Positions 7,417-16,296 of a DNA stretch of 26,757 bases are shown in pieces; position 1 is the first letter of the stretch; every line of letters starts with the position of its first letter. The stretch comes from Kiloniellales bacterium. Lineage in GTDB: Bacteria; Pseudomonadota; Alphaproteobacteria; Kiloniellales; JAKSBE01. The stretch covers positions 1 through 26,757 of the forward strand of contig JASJAL010000061.1 of assembly GCA_030067055.1 (NCBI GenBank), in the 5' to 3' direction. Made by a program: the position numbers and the translations under genes. Below the pieces are notes generated by a model, which worked only from the letters and a program-made list of their open reading frames with translations, searched no databases and had not been told where the DNA came from.

Positions 7417-8967
7417 TCAGTCGGACTGTGCCGAATCGGGGCCGGCCTCGGCCGCAAGCCTGCGCAGCTCGGTCTTCAGGATCTTGCCGTAGTTGTTCTT
7501 GGGCAGGGATTCGGCGAAGCGGTAGCCGCGCGGCCGCTTGAAGCGGGCGATGTTGGCCAGGCAGAGCGCGTCCAGCGCGGCCGGATCGAGCCCGGTCCCG
7601 GGCCGCGGCACCACGAAGGCCAGGACCTCCTCGCCCCAGTCCGGGTGCGGCCGGCCGATCACCGCGCATTCCTTGACGTCCGGGTGGCTCTGCAGCACCT
7701 CCTCGATCTCCCGGGGATAGATATTCGACCCGCCCGAGATGATCACGTCCTTGGAGCGGTCCTTGAGGGTCAGGAAGCCGTCTTCGTCGAGGACTCCCAT
7801 GTCGCCGGTGTGCAGCCAGCCGCCACGCAGGGTCTCGGCGCTGGCCTCGGGCCGGTTCCAGTAGCCGGGCATGACCGAGTCGCCCCGCGCCAGGACCTCG
7901 CCCATCCCGCCGGTGGGTAGGGCCTGGTCGTCCGGCCCGGCGATCCGCACCTCGACCGCGGTCTGGGCCCGGCCGACCGAGGCCAGGCGCGCTTCGTAGC
8001 GCGGGTGGTCGCGGTCGGCGTGCTGGGCCCGGGTCAGCGAGGTGATGGTCATGGGGCTCTCGCCCTGGCCGTAGATCTGCACGAAGACGTTGCCCAGGGT
8101 CTCCAGGCCGCGCTTCAGGTCGTCGACGTACATCGGCCCGCCGCCGTAGACGATGGTCTTGAGGTTGCGGCTCGCGGGGCCGCCGGCCGCGGGATGCTCG
8201 ATCAGGCGCTTGGCCATGGTCGGCGCGGCGAACATCGTGGTGCCGGGATGGTGGCCGAGCAGCGCGAAGACTTCCTCGGGATCGAAGCCGCCGCTCTCGG
8301 GGATCACCTGCAGGGCGCCGGCCGCCACGTGCGGCAGGATGTAGATGCCGGAGCCGTGGGAGATCGGTGCCGCGTGCAGGATGCAATCGCCGGGATCGAT
8401 GCGGTCGACGTCGGCGAAGTAGCACAGCGTCATGGTCAGGAGGTTGCGGTGCGACAGCATCGCGCCCTTGGGCTGGCCGGTGGTGCCGCTGGTGTAGAAC
8501 AGCCAGGCCAGGTCGTCCGCCGACAGCTCGGCGGGATCCAGCGGCGGCGCATCGAAGAGGGCCGGGTAGGCGGGCCCCTCGACGTCGACGATCTCCATGA
8601 GCTCCGGCAGGTCGCTGAGCCTGCCAAGAGTCTGCGCCAGTTTCGCCGTCGCGAAGACCAGCCGGGCGCCGCTGTCGGCGAGGATGTAGTGAAACTCCCT
8701 GGGGTGTAGCTTGGCATTGACCGGCACCGCGCCGATCCCGGCGAACCAGCAGCCGTAGAGCAACTCGACGAACTGCGGGCAGTTGCGCATGATCAGCGCG
8801 ACCCGCGCGCCGGGCGTCAGCCCGAAGCGCTCCCGCAGGGCTCCGGCCAGCACGGACGCCCGCCGGGCCAGCCCGCCGTAGTCGGCGACGACCCGCGTCC
8901 CCAGCGCCAGCGCCGGCGCCTGCGGCGCGGTCCGGGCGGTGCGAAGGAGGAGCTGGGAAAGGTTCAT
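7417..8967 (-). CDS. AMP-binding acyl-CoA synthetase
   Basis: This ANL-superfamily ligase activates a carboxylic acid as acyl-AMP and transfers it to CoA. The 516-residue protein shows the phosphate-binding loop YTSGTTGQPKG (residues 158-168), the substrate/adenine motif YGQGESP (299-305), GWLHTGDMG (383-391), the hinge motif DRSKDVIISGG (403-413) and the catalytic Lys in NNYGKI (Lys495). The chain is long- or medium-chain-like but no substrate is assigned. The ATG at 8967 is preferred because NLSQLLLRTA matches the usual family N-terminus; an ATG at 9012 would add 15 mostly Arg/Thr residues. No beta-oxidation genes adjoin, so context does not narrow the substrate. The GQGES variant replaces the usual GQTE. 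Confidence 0.92.
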   Translation of the reverse strand: MNLSQLLLRTARTAPQAPALALGTRVVADYGGLARRASVLAGALRERFGLTPGARVALIMRNCPQFVELLYGCWFAGIGAVPVNAKLHPREFHYILADSGARLVFATAKLAQTLGRLSDLPELMEIVDVEGPAYPALFDAPPLDPAELSADDLAWLFYTSGTTGQPKGAMLSHRNLLTMTLCYFADVDRIDPGDCILHAAPISHGSGIYILPHVAAGALQVIPESGGFDPEEVFALLGHHPGTTMFAAPTMAKRLIEHPAAGGPASRNLKTIVYGGGPMYVDDLKRGLETLGNVFVQIYGQGESPMTITSLTRAQHADRDHPRYEARLASVGRAQTAVEVRIAGPDDQALPTGGMGEVLARGDSVMPGYWNRPEASAETLRGGWLHTGDMGVLDEDGFLTLKDRSKDVIISGGSNIYPREIEEVLQSHPDVKECAVIGRPHPDWGEEVLAFVVPRPGTGLDPAALDALCLANIARFKRPRGYRFAESLPKNNYGKILKTELRRLAAEAGPDSAQSD

Positions 8968-9151
8968 CGTGTCAGTTCTGGTCCTTCTGGTCTTGCGCCG
9001 TGGTCGCGCCATGATGCTATCTGCCGGGAGATACCGCCAGCGACTAGCTTGGTGCGTGTCTTGTCTCCGTCAGTGCCTGGAAGATTCGTTGAATTTGGCC
9101 CCGCGCGCAGTTGTCGAAGGCCGCGCCACCGCGTCGCTGGATTGAGCGGCG

Positions 9152-9589
9152 ATGGCGGATTTCGCCGTCTATGGCGGTCTCTTCCTCAGCGCCTTCCTTT
9201 CGGCGACCCTGCTGCCGGGCTCTTCGGAGGCCCTGCTGACCGGGCTTGTGGTCTCGGGGCGGGGCGAGCCCTGGTTGCTCCTCGCCGCGGCGGTCATCGG
9301 CAACGTCCTCGGCTCCCTGGTCAACTGGATCTGCGGCCGCTTCCTCGCGGCCTTCCGCGACCGCAAGTGGTTCCCGGTGTCGCCGCGCCGCTACGCGCAG
9401 GCGGCCGGCTGGTTCGAACGCTACGGCGTCTGGTCGCTGCTCTTCGCCTGGGCCCCGGTCGTCGGCGATCCGCTGACGGTCATCGCGGGCGCCTTTCGGG
9501 TCGGGTTCCTGCCCTTCTTGCTGCTGGTCACGATCGGAAAGCTGGTGCGCTATCTTTTTATCCTTTGGGTCGCCTCGTCCTTGGCTTAG
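9152..9589 (+). CDS. YqaA-family small membrane protein (DedA/SNARE-associated type)
   Basis: This 145-residue protein has about four hydrophobic segments. The block PGSSEALLTGLVV near residue 22, the GNVLGSLVNWICGRF helix near residue 50, and RYGVWSLLFAWAPVVGDPLTVIAGAFR near residue 90 carry the conserved Glu and Gly-Asp-Pro of the YqaA branch of the DedA superfamily. These proteins sit in the inner membrane; the superfamily is linked to lipid scrambling and membrane homeostasis, but the role of YqaA itself is unproven. The start ATG at 9152 has only a weak GAG upstream. It is divergent from the acyl-CoA synthetase and lies alone. Confidence 0.85.
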   Translation: MADFAVYGGLFLSAFLSATLLPGSSEALLTGLVVSGRGEPWLLLAAAVIGNVLGSLVNWICGRFLAAFRDRKWFPVSPRRYAQAAGWFERYGVWSLLFAWAPVVGDPLTVIAGAFRVGFLPFLLLVTIGKLVRYLFILWVASSLA

Positions 9590-9719
9590 GTCTCCATCTG
9601 TCTTCTCCTTCATCCTTCTCGATCCCTTCTTCGTGGCATAGGTAGCGACCGCGCTCTCGCCGACACCGGGAAGGGCGCGCAGCGGGCCGGAAACCGGCAA
9701 TGCCACTATTTGCGGGGAT

Positions 9720-9738
9720 GTCCGGGATTATTCCGGAC
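9720..9738. promoter_or_regulatory. Palindrome 1 upstream of the TAXI gene
   Basis: GTCCGG (9720-9725) and CCGGAC (9733-9738) are exact inverted arms around GATTATT. It lies about 115 bases upstream of the TAXI gene start and 10 bases before a second, unrelated palindrome. It is a candidate repressor or activator operator. Confidence 0.35.
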
Positions 9739-9748
9739 GTAATTAAAT

Positions 9749-9766
9749 CATAGGGCGGGACCTATG
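9749..9766. promoter_or_regulatory. Palindrome 2 upstream of the TAXI gene
   Basis: CATAGG-GCGGGA-CCTATG is an exact 6-6-6 inverted repeat, preceded by an AT-rich stretch. The spacing resembles two half-sites on successive helical turns for a dimeric regulator. It is a candidate operator controlling the solute-binding protein. Confidence 0.4.
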
Positions 9767-9853
9767 GTGAATTTGCCTGGACCGGGCGTTCTCCTGGGTC
9801 TGGCCCTGGCAGACATTATGCCGAGTCGCTATGTTTTCTAGGAGAAGCTATCC

Positions 9854-10978
9854 ATGAAGGATGGCGCGCTGAAGGATCGGACCCAAGCCGTGCGGCAAGA
9901 CCCGCAGGCAGGACATCAAAGACAGGACTGGCGACTGCATCGGCGCTGGCGGCAGCTTGCGGCCGCCCTTGGAGGCGTCGCCATCGCTCTGGGTCTGGCA
10001 GCGGGGGCGATCCTGCTTCCGGATGCGCCGGGCGCCTCTGCCGAGGACATCCGCTTCTTCCGGATCGGCACCGGCTCCACATCCGGCACCTATTTCCCCA
10101 TAGGCGGCATCATCGCGACCGCGATCAGCAGTCCGCCCGGCAGCCGCGCCTGCGAGGTGGGCGGGTCCTGCGGCGTGCCCGGCCTGATCGCGGTGGCCCA
10201 GTCGACCAGCGGCTCGGTCGACAATGTCGACGCCATTGCCAGTGGCCGCGTCGAATCGGGTTTCAGCCAGGCCGACATCGCCTACTGGGCCTACAACGGC
10301 AAGGGGCCCTATGCGAAGAAGGGTCCCGTCACCAGCCTCCGAGCCATCTCCAACCTCTATCCGGAGGCGGTTCATATCGTGGTCCGCCGTGACGCCCGGC
10401 TCACTTCGCCGCGCGACCTCAAGGGCCTGCGCGTCTCGCTCGATAAGGAGGGCTCGGGGACCAAGGTCGACGCCGAACTGATCCTGCGTGCCTACGGGCT
10501 GACAGAAAAGGACATCGAGCCGCACTACGTCCCGGCCGGGCTGTCGATCGACAAGCTGCGCGCCGGCGAACTCGATGCATTCTTCTGGATCGCCGGGGCA
10601 CCGGCCAAGGCGGTCAGTGCGCTGGCCGAGGACACCTCGATCACCCTCCTGCCGATCAAGGGCAAGGAGGCCGATTCCTTGATCAAGAAGTATCCCTTCT
10701 TCGGCAGCTACACGATCCAGGCCGGGGCCTATCTCAACGTGCCGGCGACCGAGACCCTGAGCGTCGGCGCCCAGTGGCTGGTCGGCGCCGATGTCGAGGA
10801 GGAGACGGTCTACGAGATTACCCGGGCGCTGTGGCACGAGAACACGGCCAGCCTGCTGGCGCGCGGCCACCCGACCGGCAAGCTGATCACCCAGGAAACC
10901 GCCCTGCAGGGCATCGGAATTCCCCTGCACCCTGGCGCCGAGCGCTTCTACGAAGAGCTCGCCACCGCGACCGAATAG
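9854..10978 (+). CDS. TAXI-family TRAP transporter solute-binding protein
   Basis: This 374-residue periplasmic binding protein resembles the TRAP-associated extracytoplasmic immunogenic (TAXI) family. The long basic N-terminus is followed by a hydrophobic segment (about residues 36-57) and ASA before EDIRFFRIGTG, so a signal peptide or uncleaved anchor. Family blocks are IGTGSTSGTYFPIGG, the QSTSGSVDNVDAI loop, FSQADIAYWAYNG, LYPEAVHIVVRRD and GLRVSLDKEGSGT. TAXI proteins feed Na+-driven TRAP permeases, with ligands such as glutamate or 2-oxoacids in characterised cases. No TRAP permease gene is present here, so the partner must be elsewhere. AGGAGA eight bases before ATG 9854 supports the start. 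It converges on the lyase gene with only 6 bases between stops. Confidence 0.92.
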   Translation: MKDGALKDRTQAVRQDPQAGHQRQDWRLHRRWRQLAAALGGVAIALGLAAGAILLPDAPGASAEDIRFFRIGTGSTSGTYFPIGGIIATAISSPPGSRACEVGGSCGVPGLIAVAQSTSGSVDNVDAIASGRVESGFSQADIAYWAYNGKGPYAKKGPVTSLRAISNLYPEAVHIVVRRDARLTSPRDLKGLRVSLDKEGSGTKVDAELILRAYGLTEKDIEPHYVPAGLSIDKLRAGELDAFFWIAGAPAKAVSALAEDTSITLLPIKGKEADSLIKKYPFFGSYTIQAGAYLNVPATETLSVGAQWLVGADVEEETVYEITRALWHENTASLLARGHPTGKLITQETALQGIGIPLHPGAERFYEELATATE

Positions 10979-10984
10979 CGCCGA

Positions 10985-11881
10985 TCAGACCGAAGGCCGG
11001 TTCGCGATCGCGGTCTCCACGATCGCGGCGACTCGCTCGCGTTCCGCGCCGATCAGCGGCATCCTTGGCCGCCGGACCCACTCCGCGCCCTCGCCGGCGA
11101 TCTGGTTGGCCAGCTTGATGAACTGCACCAGCTTCTTGTCGACGTCGAGGTGCAGCAACGGCATGAACCAACGGTAGAGGGCCAGGGCCTCCTCGACCCG
11201 TCCCTCCACGGCAAGCCGGTAGAGCATCACCGCCTCCCTCGGGAAGGCGTTGACCAGGCCCGCGACCCAGCCGACGGCGCCGAACAGCAGGTTTTCCAGG
11301 ACCAGGTCGTCGACCCCGCAGAACAGGACGTAGCGGTCGCCGCAGACGTTGATCATGTCGGTGACCCGACGGCTGTCGTGGGAAGATTCCTTGACCGCGA
11401 CGATGGTCTCGCTGCCGGCCAGTTCGAGGAAAGCCTCCGGGCTGAGGTCGACCTTATAGCTGACCGGGTTGTTGTAGATCATGATCGGCAGGTCGCTGGC
11501 CGCGGCCAGGCCCTCGAAGTGGGCCAGGGCCTCGCGCTCGTCCTGCTCGTAGACCATGCAGGGCAGCGCCATGAGGCCCGCACAGCCGGCGCGCTCGGCA
11601 CGCTTGGCGTGGGCAATGCCCAGCTCGGTGGTGTACTCGGCGACGCCCGAGAGCACCGGCACCCGGCCCGCCGCGGCCTCGACCGCGCAGCGCAGCACCG
11701 CCTCCTTCTCCTCAGGCGCGAGGGAGCTGTTCTCGCCCAGAGTGCCGAGCATGACCAGGCCTTCGCAGCCCGCCGCAAGGCAGGACTCGATGTGCTGCGC
11801 CGTCGCTTCCAAGTCGAGGCTCTCGTCCTGCTTGAACTCGGTCATCAGGGCGGGGAAGACGCCCGACCAGGCGATCGTCAT
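10985..11881 (-). CDS. DapA-superfamily pyruvate-dependent aldolase/lyase
   Basis: This 298-residue TIM-barrel Schiff-base enzyme belongs to the dihydrodipicolinate synthase/N-acetylneuraminate lyase superfamily. GTLGENSSL (46-54) is the pyruvate-carboxylate loop, Tyr136 in IMIYNNPVSYK is the proton relay, and Lys164 in VAVKESSHD forms the Schiff base. Location beside a GntR-type regulator rather than lysine genes suggests a catabolic aldolase or dehydratase instead of DapA itself; the substrate is not determined. ATG 11881 is selected because AAGGA precedes it by 7 bases; the open frame extends 26 codons further but without a ribosome site. It is divergent from the GntR gene and probably controlled by it. 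Confidence 0.9.
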   Translation of the reverse strand: MTIAWSGVFPALMTEFKQDESLDLEATAQHIESCLAAGCEGLVMLGTLGENSSLAPEEKEAVLRCAVEAAAGRVPVLSGVAEYTTELGIAHAKRAERAGCAGLMALPCMVYEQDEREALAHFEGLAAASDLPIMIYNNPVSYKVDLSPEAFLELAGSETIVAVKESSHDSRRVTDMINVCGDRYVLFCGVDDLVLENLLFGAVGWVAGLVNAFPREAVMLYRLAVEGRVEEALALYRWFMPLLHLDVDKKLVQFIKLANQIAGEGAEWVRRPRMPLIGAERERVAAIVETAIANRPSV

Positions 11882-11945
11882 CTCGGTGTCCTTTTTTCTC
11901 GGGTGGGTCGGCTCAGCCTGAAGTTTTCTTAGTCTTCCACAGGGG

Positions 11946-11966
11946 AAATATGCTAGCAATATATTT
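11946..11966. promoter_or_regulatory. Candidate GntR operator between lyase and regulator genes
   Basis: AAATAT (11946-11951) and ATATTT (11961-11966) are inverted arms around a centre containing the self-complementary octamer TGCTAGCA (11951-11958). It is the AT-rich core of the 144-base gap between the two divergent genes, the normal place for an FCD-type GntR operator. Confidence 0.4.
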
Positions 11967-12025
11967 GTGACGTGAGTCGTTGAAATTCCTGGGTAATTTT
12001 ACGCCGAAACGCGGCGGAGGAGCCA

Positions 12026-12706
12026 ATGAGACCAGGTGACGGGCAGAAGCGCTTGGCCGACGAAGCCTTTCGGCGCCTGGAGGAAATGATCGTCTCGCTG
12101 CGCCTCAAGCCGGGCGAAGCGGTCACCGAGCCGGCGCTGGTCGAGATGATCGAGATCGGCCGCACCCCGACCCGCGAGGCGGTCCAGCGCCTGGCCGCGC
12201 AGGGCCTGATCCGGGTCCAGGCCGGTAAGGGCCTGGTCATCACCGAGGTCAATCCCTTCGACCATCTGGCGCTGATCGAGGCCCGCGCGGTGCTCGAGCG
12301 GCTGCTGGCGCGGCGCGCGGCGGCGGTGGCCCGGGACGCCTTGCGCCGCGAGCTGGTCGACTGCGCGGTCAGCATGACCCGGCGCGCGGAGGCCGGCGAC
12401 CTCGAAGGCTACATGCGCCAGGACAAGACCTTCGACGGGATCGTCGCCCAGGGCGCCCGCAACCGCTTCGCCGCGGCCGCGGTCGCGCCCATGCAGACCT
12501 TGAGTCGCCGCTTCTGGTACGCGCACCTCGTCGGCACCGACCTGGAACCCTCGGCGCGGCTCCACGTCGCGGTCATGGGGGCGATCGCCGAGGCCGATCC
12601 GGAGGCCGCCGGCAGGGCCAGCGACGCCCTGATGGACGACCTGCGGCAGGCCGCCAAGCGCGTGCTGGAGACCGAGGCGGCCGGGGACCTCGTCCTGAGC
12701 CGCTGA
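12026..12706 (+). CDS. GntR-family transcriptional regulator, FadR/FCD subfamily
   Basis: This 226-residue regulator has an N-terminal winged helix-turn-helix (about residues 8-75), with LKPGEAVTEPALVEMIEIGRT then PTREAVQRLAAQGLI and the wing VQAGKGLVI. A helical FCD ligand-binding domain (about 85-215) follows; it usually binds a carboxylate and often a metal. The start is ATG 12026 behind GGAGGAG. It lies divergent to the DapA-type lyase, and I infer that it represses that gene in the absence of the lyase substrate. It is convergent with the GST gene, whose stop codon lies 14 bases beyond its own. Confidence 0.92.
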   Translation: MRPGDGQKRLADEAFRRLEEMIVSLRLKPGEAVTEPALVEMIEIGRTPTREAVQRLAAQGLIRVQAGKGLVITEVNPFDHLALIEARAVLERLLARRAAAVARDALRRELVDCAVSMTRRAEAGDLEGYMRQDKTFDGIVAQGARNRFAAAAVAPMQTLSRRFWYAHLVGTDLEPSARLHVAVMGAIAEADPEAAGRASDALMDDLRQAAKRVLETEAAGDLVLSR

Positions 12707-12720
12707 ACGCGCGCCCAGCT

Positions 12721-13368
12721 CTACTGATCGATCACCCAGGGTTCTTCTTCCGCGGCGGCGCGCCAGGTCTTCATCGCCGGGCAGGTCCAGACCGCGTCGC
12801 GATAGGCCGCGGTCGCGCCCTCCAACGACACGCCGTAGGTGACGAAGCGGCCGACCACCGGCGCGAAGAAGGCATCGACGATACCGAAGCGGCCGAACAG
12901 GAAATCGCCGCCCCGGCCGAAGTTCTGCCGGCAGACCTCCCAGATTTCGACGATCCGCAGGATGTCGGCAGCGACGCCCGGCGCGTCGTGGCCGCGTCCG
13001 GGGAAGCGGCTGCGCAGGTCCATCGGCAGGTGCTCGCGCAGCGCGGCGAAGCCGGCGTGCATCTCGGCCGTGACGGCGCGCGCCTGGGCGCGCAGCTTGG
13101 GATCCTCGGGCCAGAGGCCGGCCTCCGGGAAGCACTCGGCCAGGTACTCGCCGATTGCCAGGCTGTCCCAGATGGTCAGATCGCCGTGCTTCAGGGTGGG
13201 CACGCGGCCGCTCGGCGTATGGGCCCGGATCGCGGCTTTGGTCTCGGGCAAGTCCAGGGGAATCACGATCTCGTCGTAGTCGGCGCCGCTGGCCTCCAGG
13301 GCCAGCCAGCCGCGCAGCGACCAGGAGGAATAGTTCTTGTTCCCGAGGATGATGGTAAAGTCGGCCAA
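12721..13368 (-). CDS. Glutathione S-transferase family protein
   Basis: This 215-residue cytosolic protein has an N-terminal thioredoxin fold (about 1-82) and an all-helical C-terminal domain. NKNYSSWSLRGWLAL near residue 10 carries the catalytic Ser region, GRVPTL at 54-59 has the cis-Pro, and WDSLAIGEYL has the Ser that contacts the glutathione gamma-Glu. It probably conjugates or reduces electrophiles; substrate is unknown. The start is an unusual TTG at 13368, supported by AGGGAG upstream and by the N-terminal ADFTIILGNKNYS matching the first strand; no in-frame ATG is available. Confidence 0.9.
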   Translation of the reverse strand: MADFTIILGNKNYSSWSLRGWLALEASGADYDEIVIPLDLPETKAAIRAHTPSGRVPTLKHGDLTIWDSLAIGEYLAECFPEAGLWPEDPKLRAQARAVTAEMHAGFAALREHLPMDLRSRFPGRGHDAPGVAADILRIVEIWEVCRQNFGRGGDFLFGRFGIVDAFFAPVVGRFVTYGVSLEGATAAYRDAVWTCPAMKTWRAAAEEEPWVIDQ

Positions 13369-13544
13369 GTCGAGCGCTCCCTTCGTGATGTGACCGGCAT
13401 TTAGCGATGCCGTCGACGGCGAGGCAAGCGTCCCGCCCCGCCGTTCCCCTCCGACAACCTGAAAGCGGTCCCAGCAATGCGTTTCCCTGCCCGACCCGCG
13501 AGAGAGTTGGAACCGGCGCGGCGGCGCACCTTGGCAGGTTTCTC

Positions 13545-14282
13545 GTGACCCCGGACCTGGCCCTTATCGTGGCCGTGGGGGCCGGCCTCGGCGGCTTCGT
13601 GACCGGTCTGGCCGGTTTCGGCACCGGGCTGGTCGCCCTGGGCGTCTGGCTTCACGTCCTCGACCCCCTGCTGGCCGCGCCCCTGGTGGTGATTTGCTCC
13701 GTGATCGGCCATCTGCAGTCGATCTGGGGATTGCGCGGCAGGCTGGACTGGTCGCGGCTCTGGCCCTTCCTGGCGGGCGGCCTGCCGGGCATTCCGCTGG
13801 GCGTCTTGCTGCTCGGCCTGCTCGACCCGCAGGTCTTCCGCGGCCTGGTCGGCCTCTTCCTCCTGGCCTACGCCGGGACCATGCTGCTGCTGCGCAAGCT
13901 GCCGGTCCTGAAATTCGGTGGCCGGCCGATGGATGCGGCGGTCGGTCTCGGCGGCGGGGTCCTGGGCGGCTTCGCCGGCCTGTCCGGACCGCTGCCCACC
14001 ATCTGGTGCGGCCTCAAGGGCTGGACCAAGGACGAGCAGCGCAGCGTCTTCCAGGGCTTCAACCTGTCGATCCTGAGCCTGTCCCTGGTCTCTCAGGCCC
14101 TGGGCGGGGTCGTGACCGGCGAGGTGCTGATGCTCGGCCTGGTCTGCCTGCCGGCGACCTTGCTGGGCGCCTGGCTGGGCCATCGTACTTACGGCCGGAT
14201 CGACGACCGCCAGTTCCGGCGTTTGGTCCTTTGGCTGTTGCTGGCGTCGGGCGCCGCGCTTACCGTCAGCAACCTGCCGTGA
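13545..14282 (+). CDS. TSUP-family (TauE/SafE) membrane permease
   Basis: This 245-residue inner-membrane protein has about seven or eight hydrophobic helices. The repeat signature appears as GFVTGLAGFGTGLVALG near residue 14 and again as GGVLGGFAGLSGPLPTIW near residue 140, typical of the sulfite/sulfonate exporter family. Other members move sulfite, sulfoacetate, thiosulfate or uncharacterised organic anions; the cargo is unknown here. The GTG at 13545 is chosen because it follows GCAGG and starts the first hydrophobic helix directly; 46 further upstream codons read as polar non-conserved sequence. The GST gene diverges upstream and the aminopeptidase follows by 40 bases on the same strand. 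Confidence 0.88.
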   Translation: MTPDLALIVAVGAGLGGFVTGLAGFGTGLVALGVWLHVLDPLLAAPLVVICSVIGHLQSIWGLRGRLDWSRLWPFLAGGLPGIPLGVLLLGLLDPQVFRGLVGLFLLAYAGTMLLLRKLPVLKFGGRPMDAAVGLGGGVLGGFAGLSGPLPTIWCGLKGWTKDEQRSVFQGFNLSILSLSLVSQALGGVVTGEVLMLGLVCLPATLLGAWLGHRTYGRIDDRQFRRLVLWLLLASGAALTVSNLP

Positions 14283-14322
14283 AGCCGGCAGAGGACAAGA
14301 TCTAGGGGAGCTTCGAGGAACC

Positions 14323-15717
<1,395 letters not shown>

Positions 15718-15741
15718 GAGCTGCCGAACGGCGCCAGCCGG

Positions 15742-16185
15742 TCACTTGACGGCGATCACCGTCATGGCTGCCAGATTGGCGACCTTGTGGGACACGCTGC
15801 CCAGCAGGGCGCCTTCGATGTCGCCGACGCCACGGCTGCCCAGCACGATGGCATCCGCGTCGCTGCGCTTGGCGAAGTCCACGATCGTGCGGGCCGGCGG
15901 CCCGATCTCGACCTGGGTCTTGACCGAGGAAACGCCGGCGTCCCGGGCTGCCTTGGTGGCCGCCTCCAGGATCTGCTTGGTCATGTCGTCCAGGACGTAT
16001 TGCGGCTCGCCGGTCAGGTGCTCGAGTTCCAGGTAGCGCTTGATCTCTGGCGTCACGGTGATCTGCTTGGTCACGGTCAGCAAGGTCAGTCGGGCCTCGA
16101 ACTTGGCTGCCAGGGCACTGGCGACCTCTGCCGCCTTGAGCGCGTGGTCCGAGCCATCGACGGCGCAGACGATGTTGTTGAACAT
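15742..16185 (-). CDS. Universal stress protein, UspA family
   Basis: This 147-residue single Usp domain has VDGSDHALKA near residue 9, and the ATP-binding pattern G-2x-G-9x-G-S is visible as G116-SR-G119 ... G129-S130. It is therefore probably an ATP-binding member, acting in the cytoplasm during stress. The start is ATG 16185, behind GGGGAGAGAAG. It is the last gene of the long minus-strand run, 111 bases downstream of ghrA, and is likely to have its own promoter in that gap. Confidence 0.94.
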   Translation of the reverse strand: MFNNIVCAVDGSDHALKAAEVASALAAKFEARLTLLTVTKQITVTPEIKRYLELEHLTGEPQYVLDDMTKQILEAATKAARDAGVSSVKTQVEIGPPARTIVDFAKRSDADAIVLGSRGVGDIEGALLGSVSHKVANLAAMTVIAVK

Positions 16186-16296
16186 GGACTTCTCTCCCCG
16201 CGGTGCTTTGACGCACGTCTTGTGTCGAGAGGATAGCGCCGGACCGGGCGCAGGACTATCGCCGTCGCGCCGCCCAGGTCGAAGCCGGCGACGCGG

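Noticed and set aside
7403..7420. GC-rich palindrome GGCGCCGCGGCGCC between the cold-shock and acyl-CoA synthetase genes, considered as a terminator.
   Set aside because: No T-run follows on either strand and the palindrome has almost no loop.
9044..9706. Highly charged open frame on the minus strand opposite the YqaA gene.
   Set aside because: Composition (Arg, Glu, Gln, Asp) fits an antisense shadow; the plus strand encodes hydrophobic helices with family motifs.
11999..13624. Long minus-strand frame covering the GntR gene and the GST gene.
   Set aside because: Read in a frame other than the GST frame and antisense to GntR; Arg/Ala/Gly-rich with no domain.
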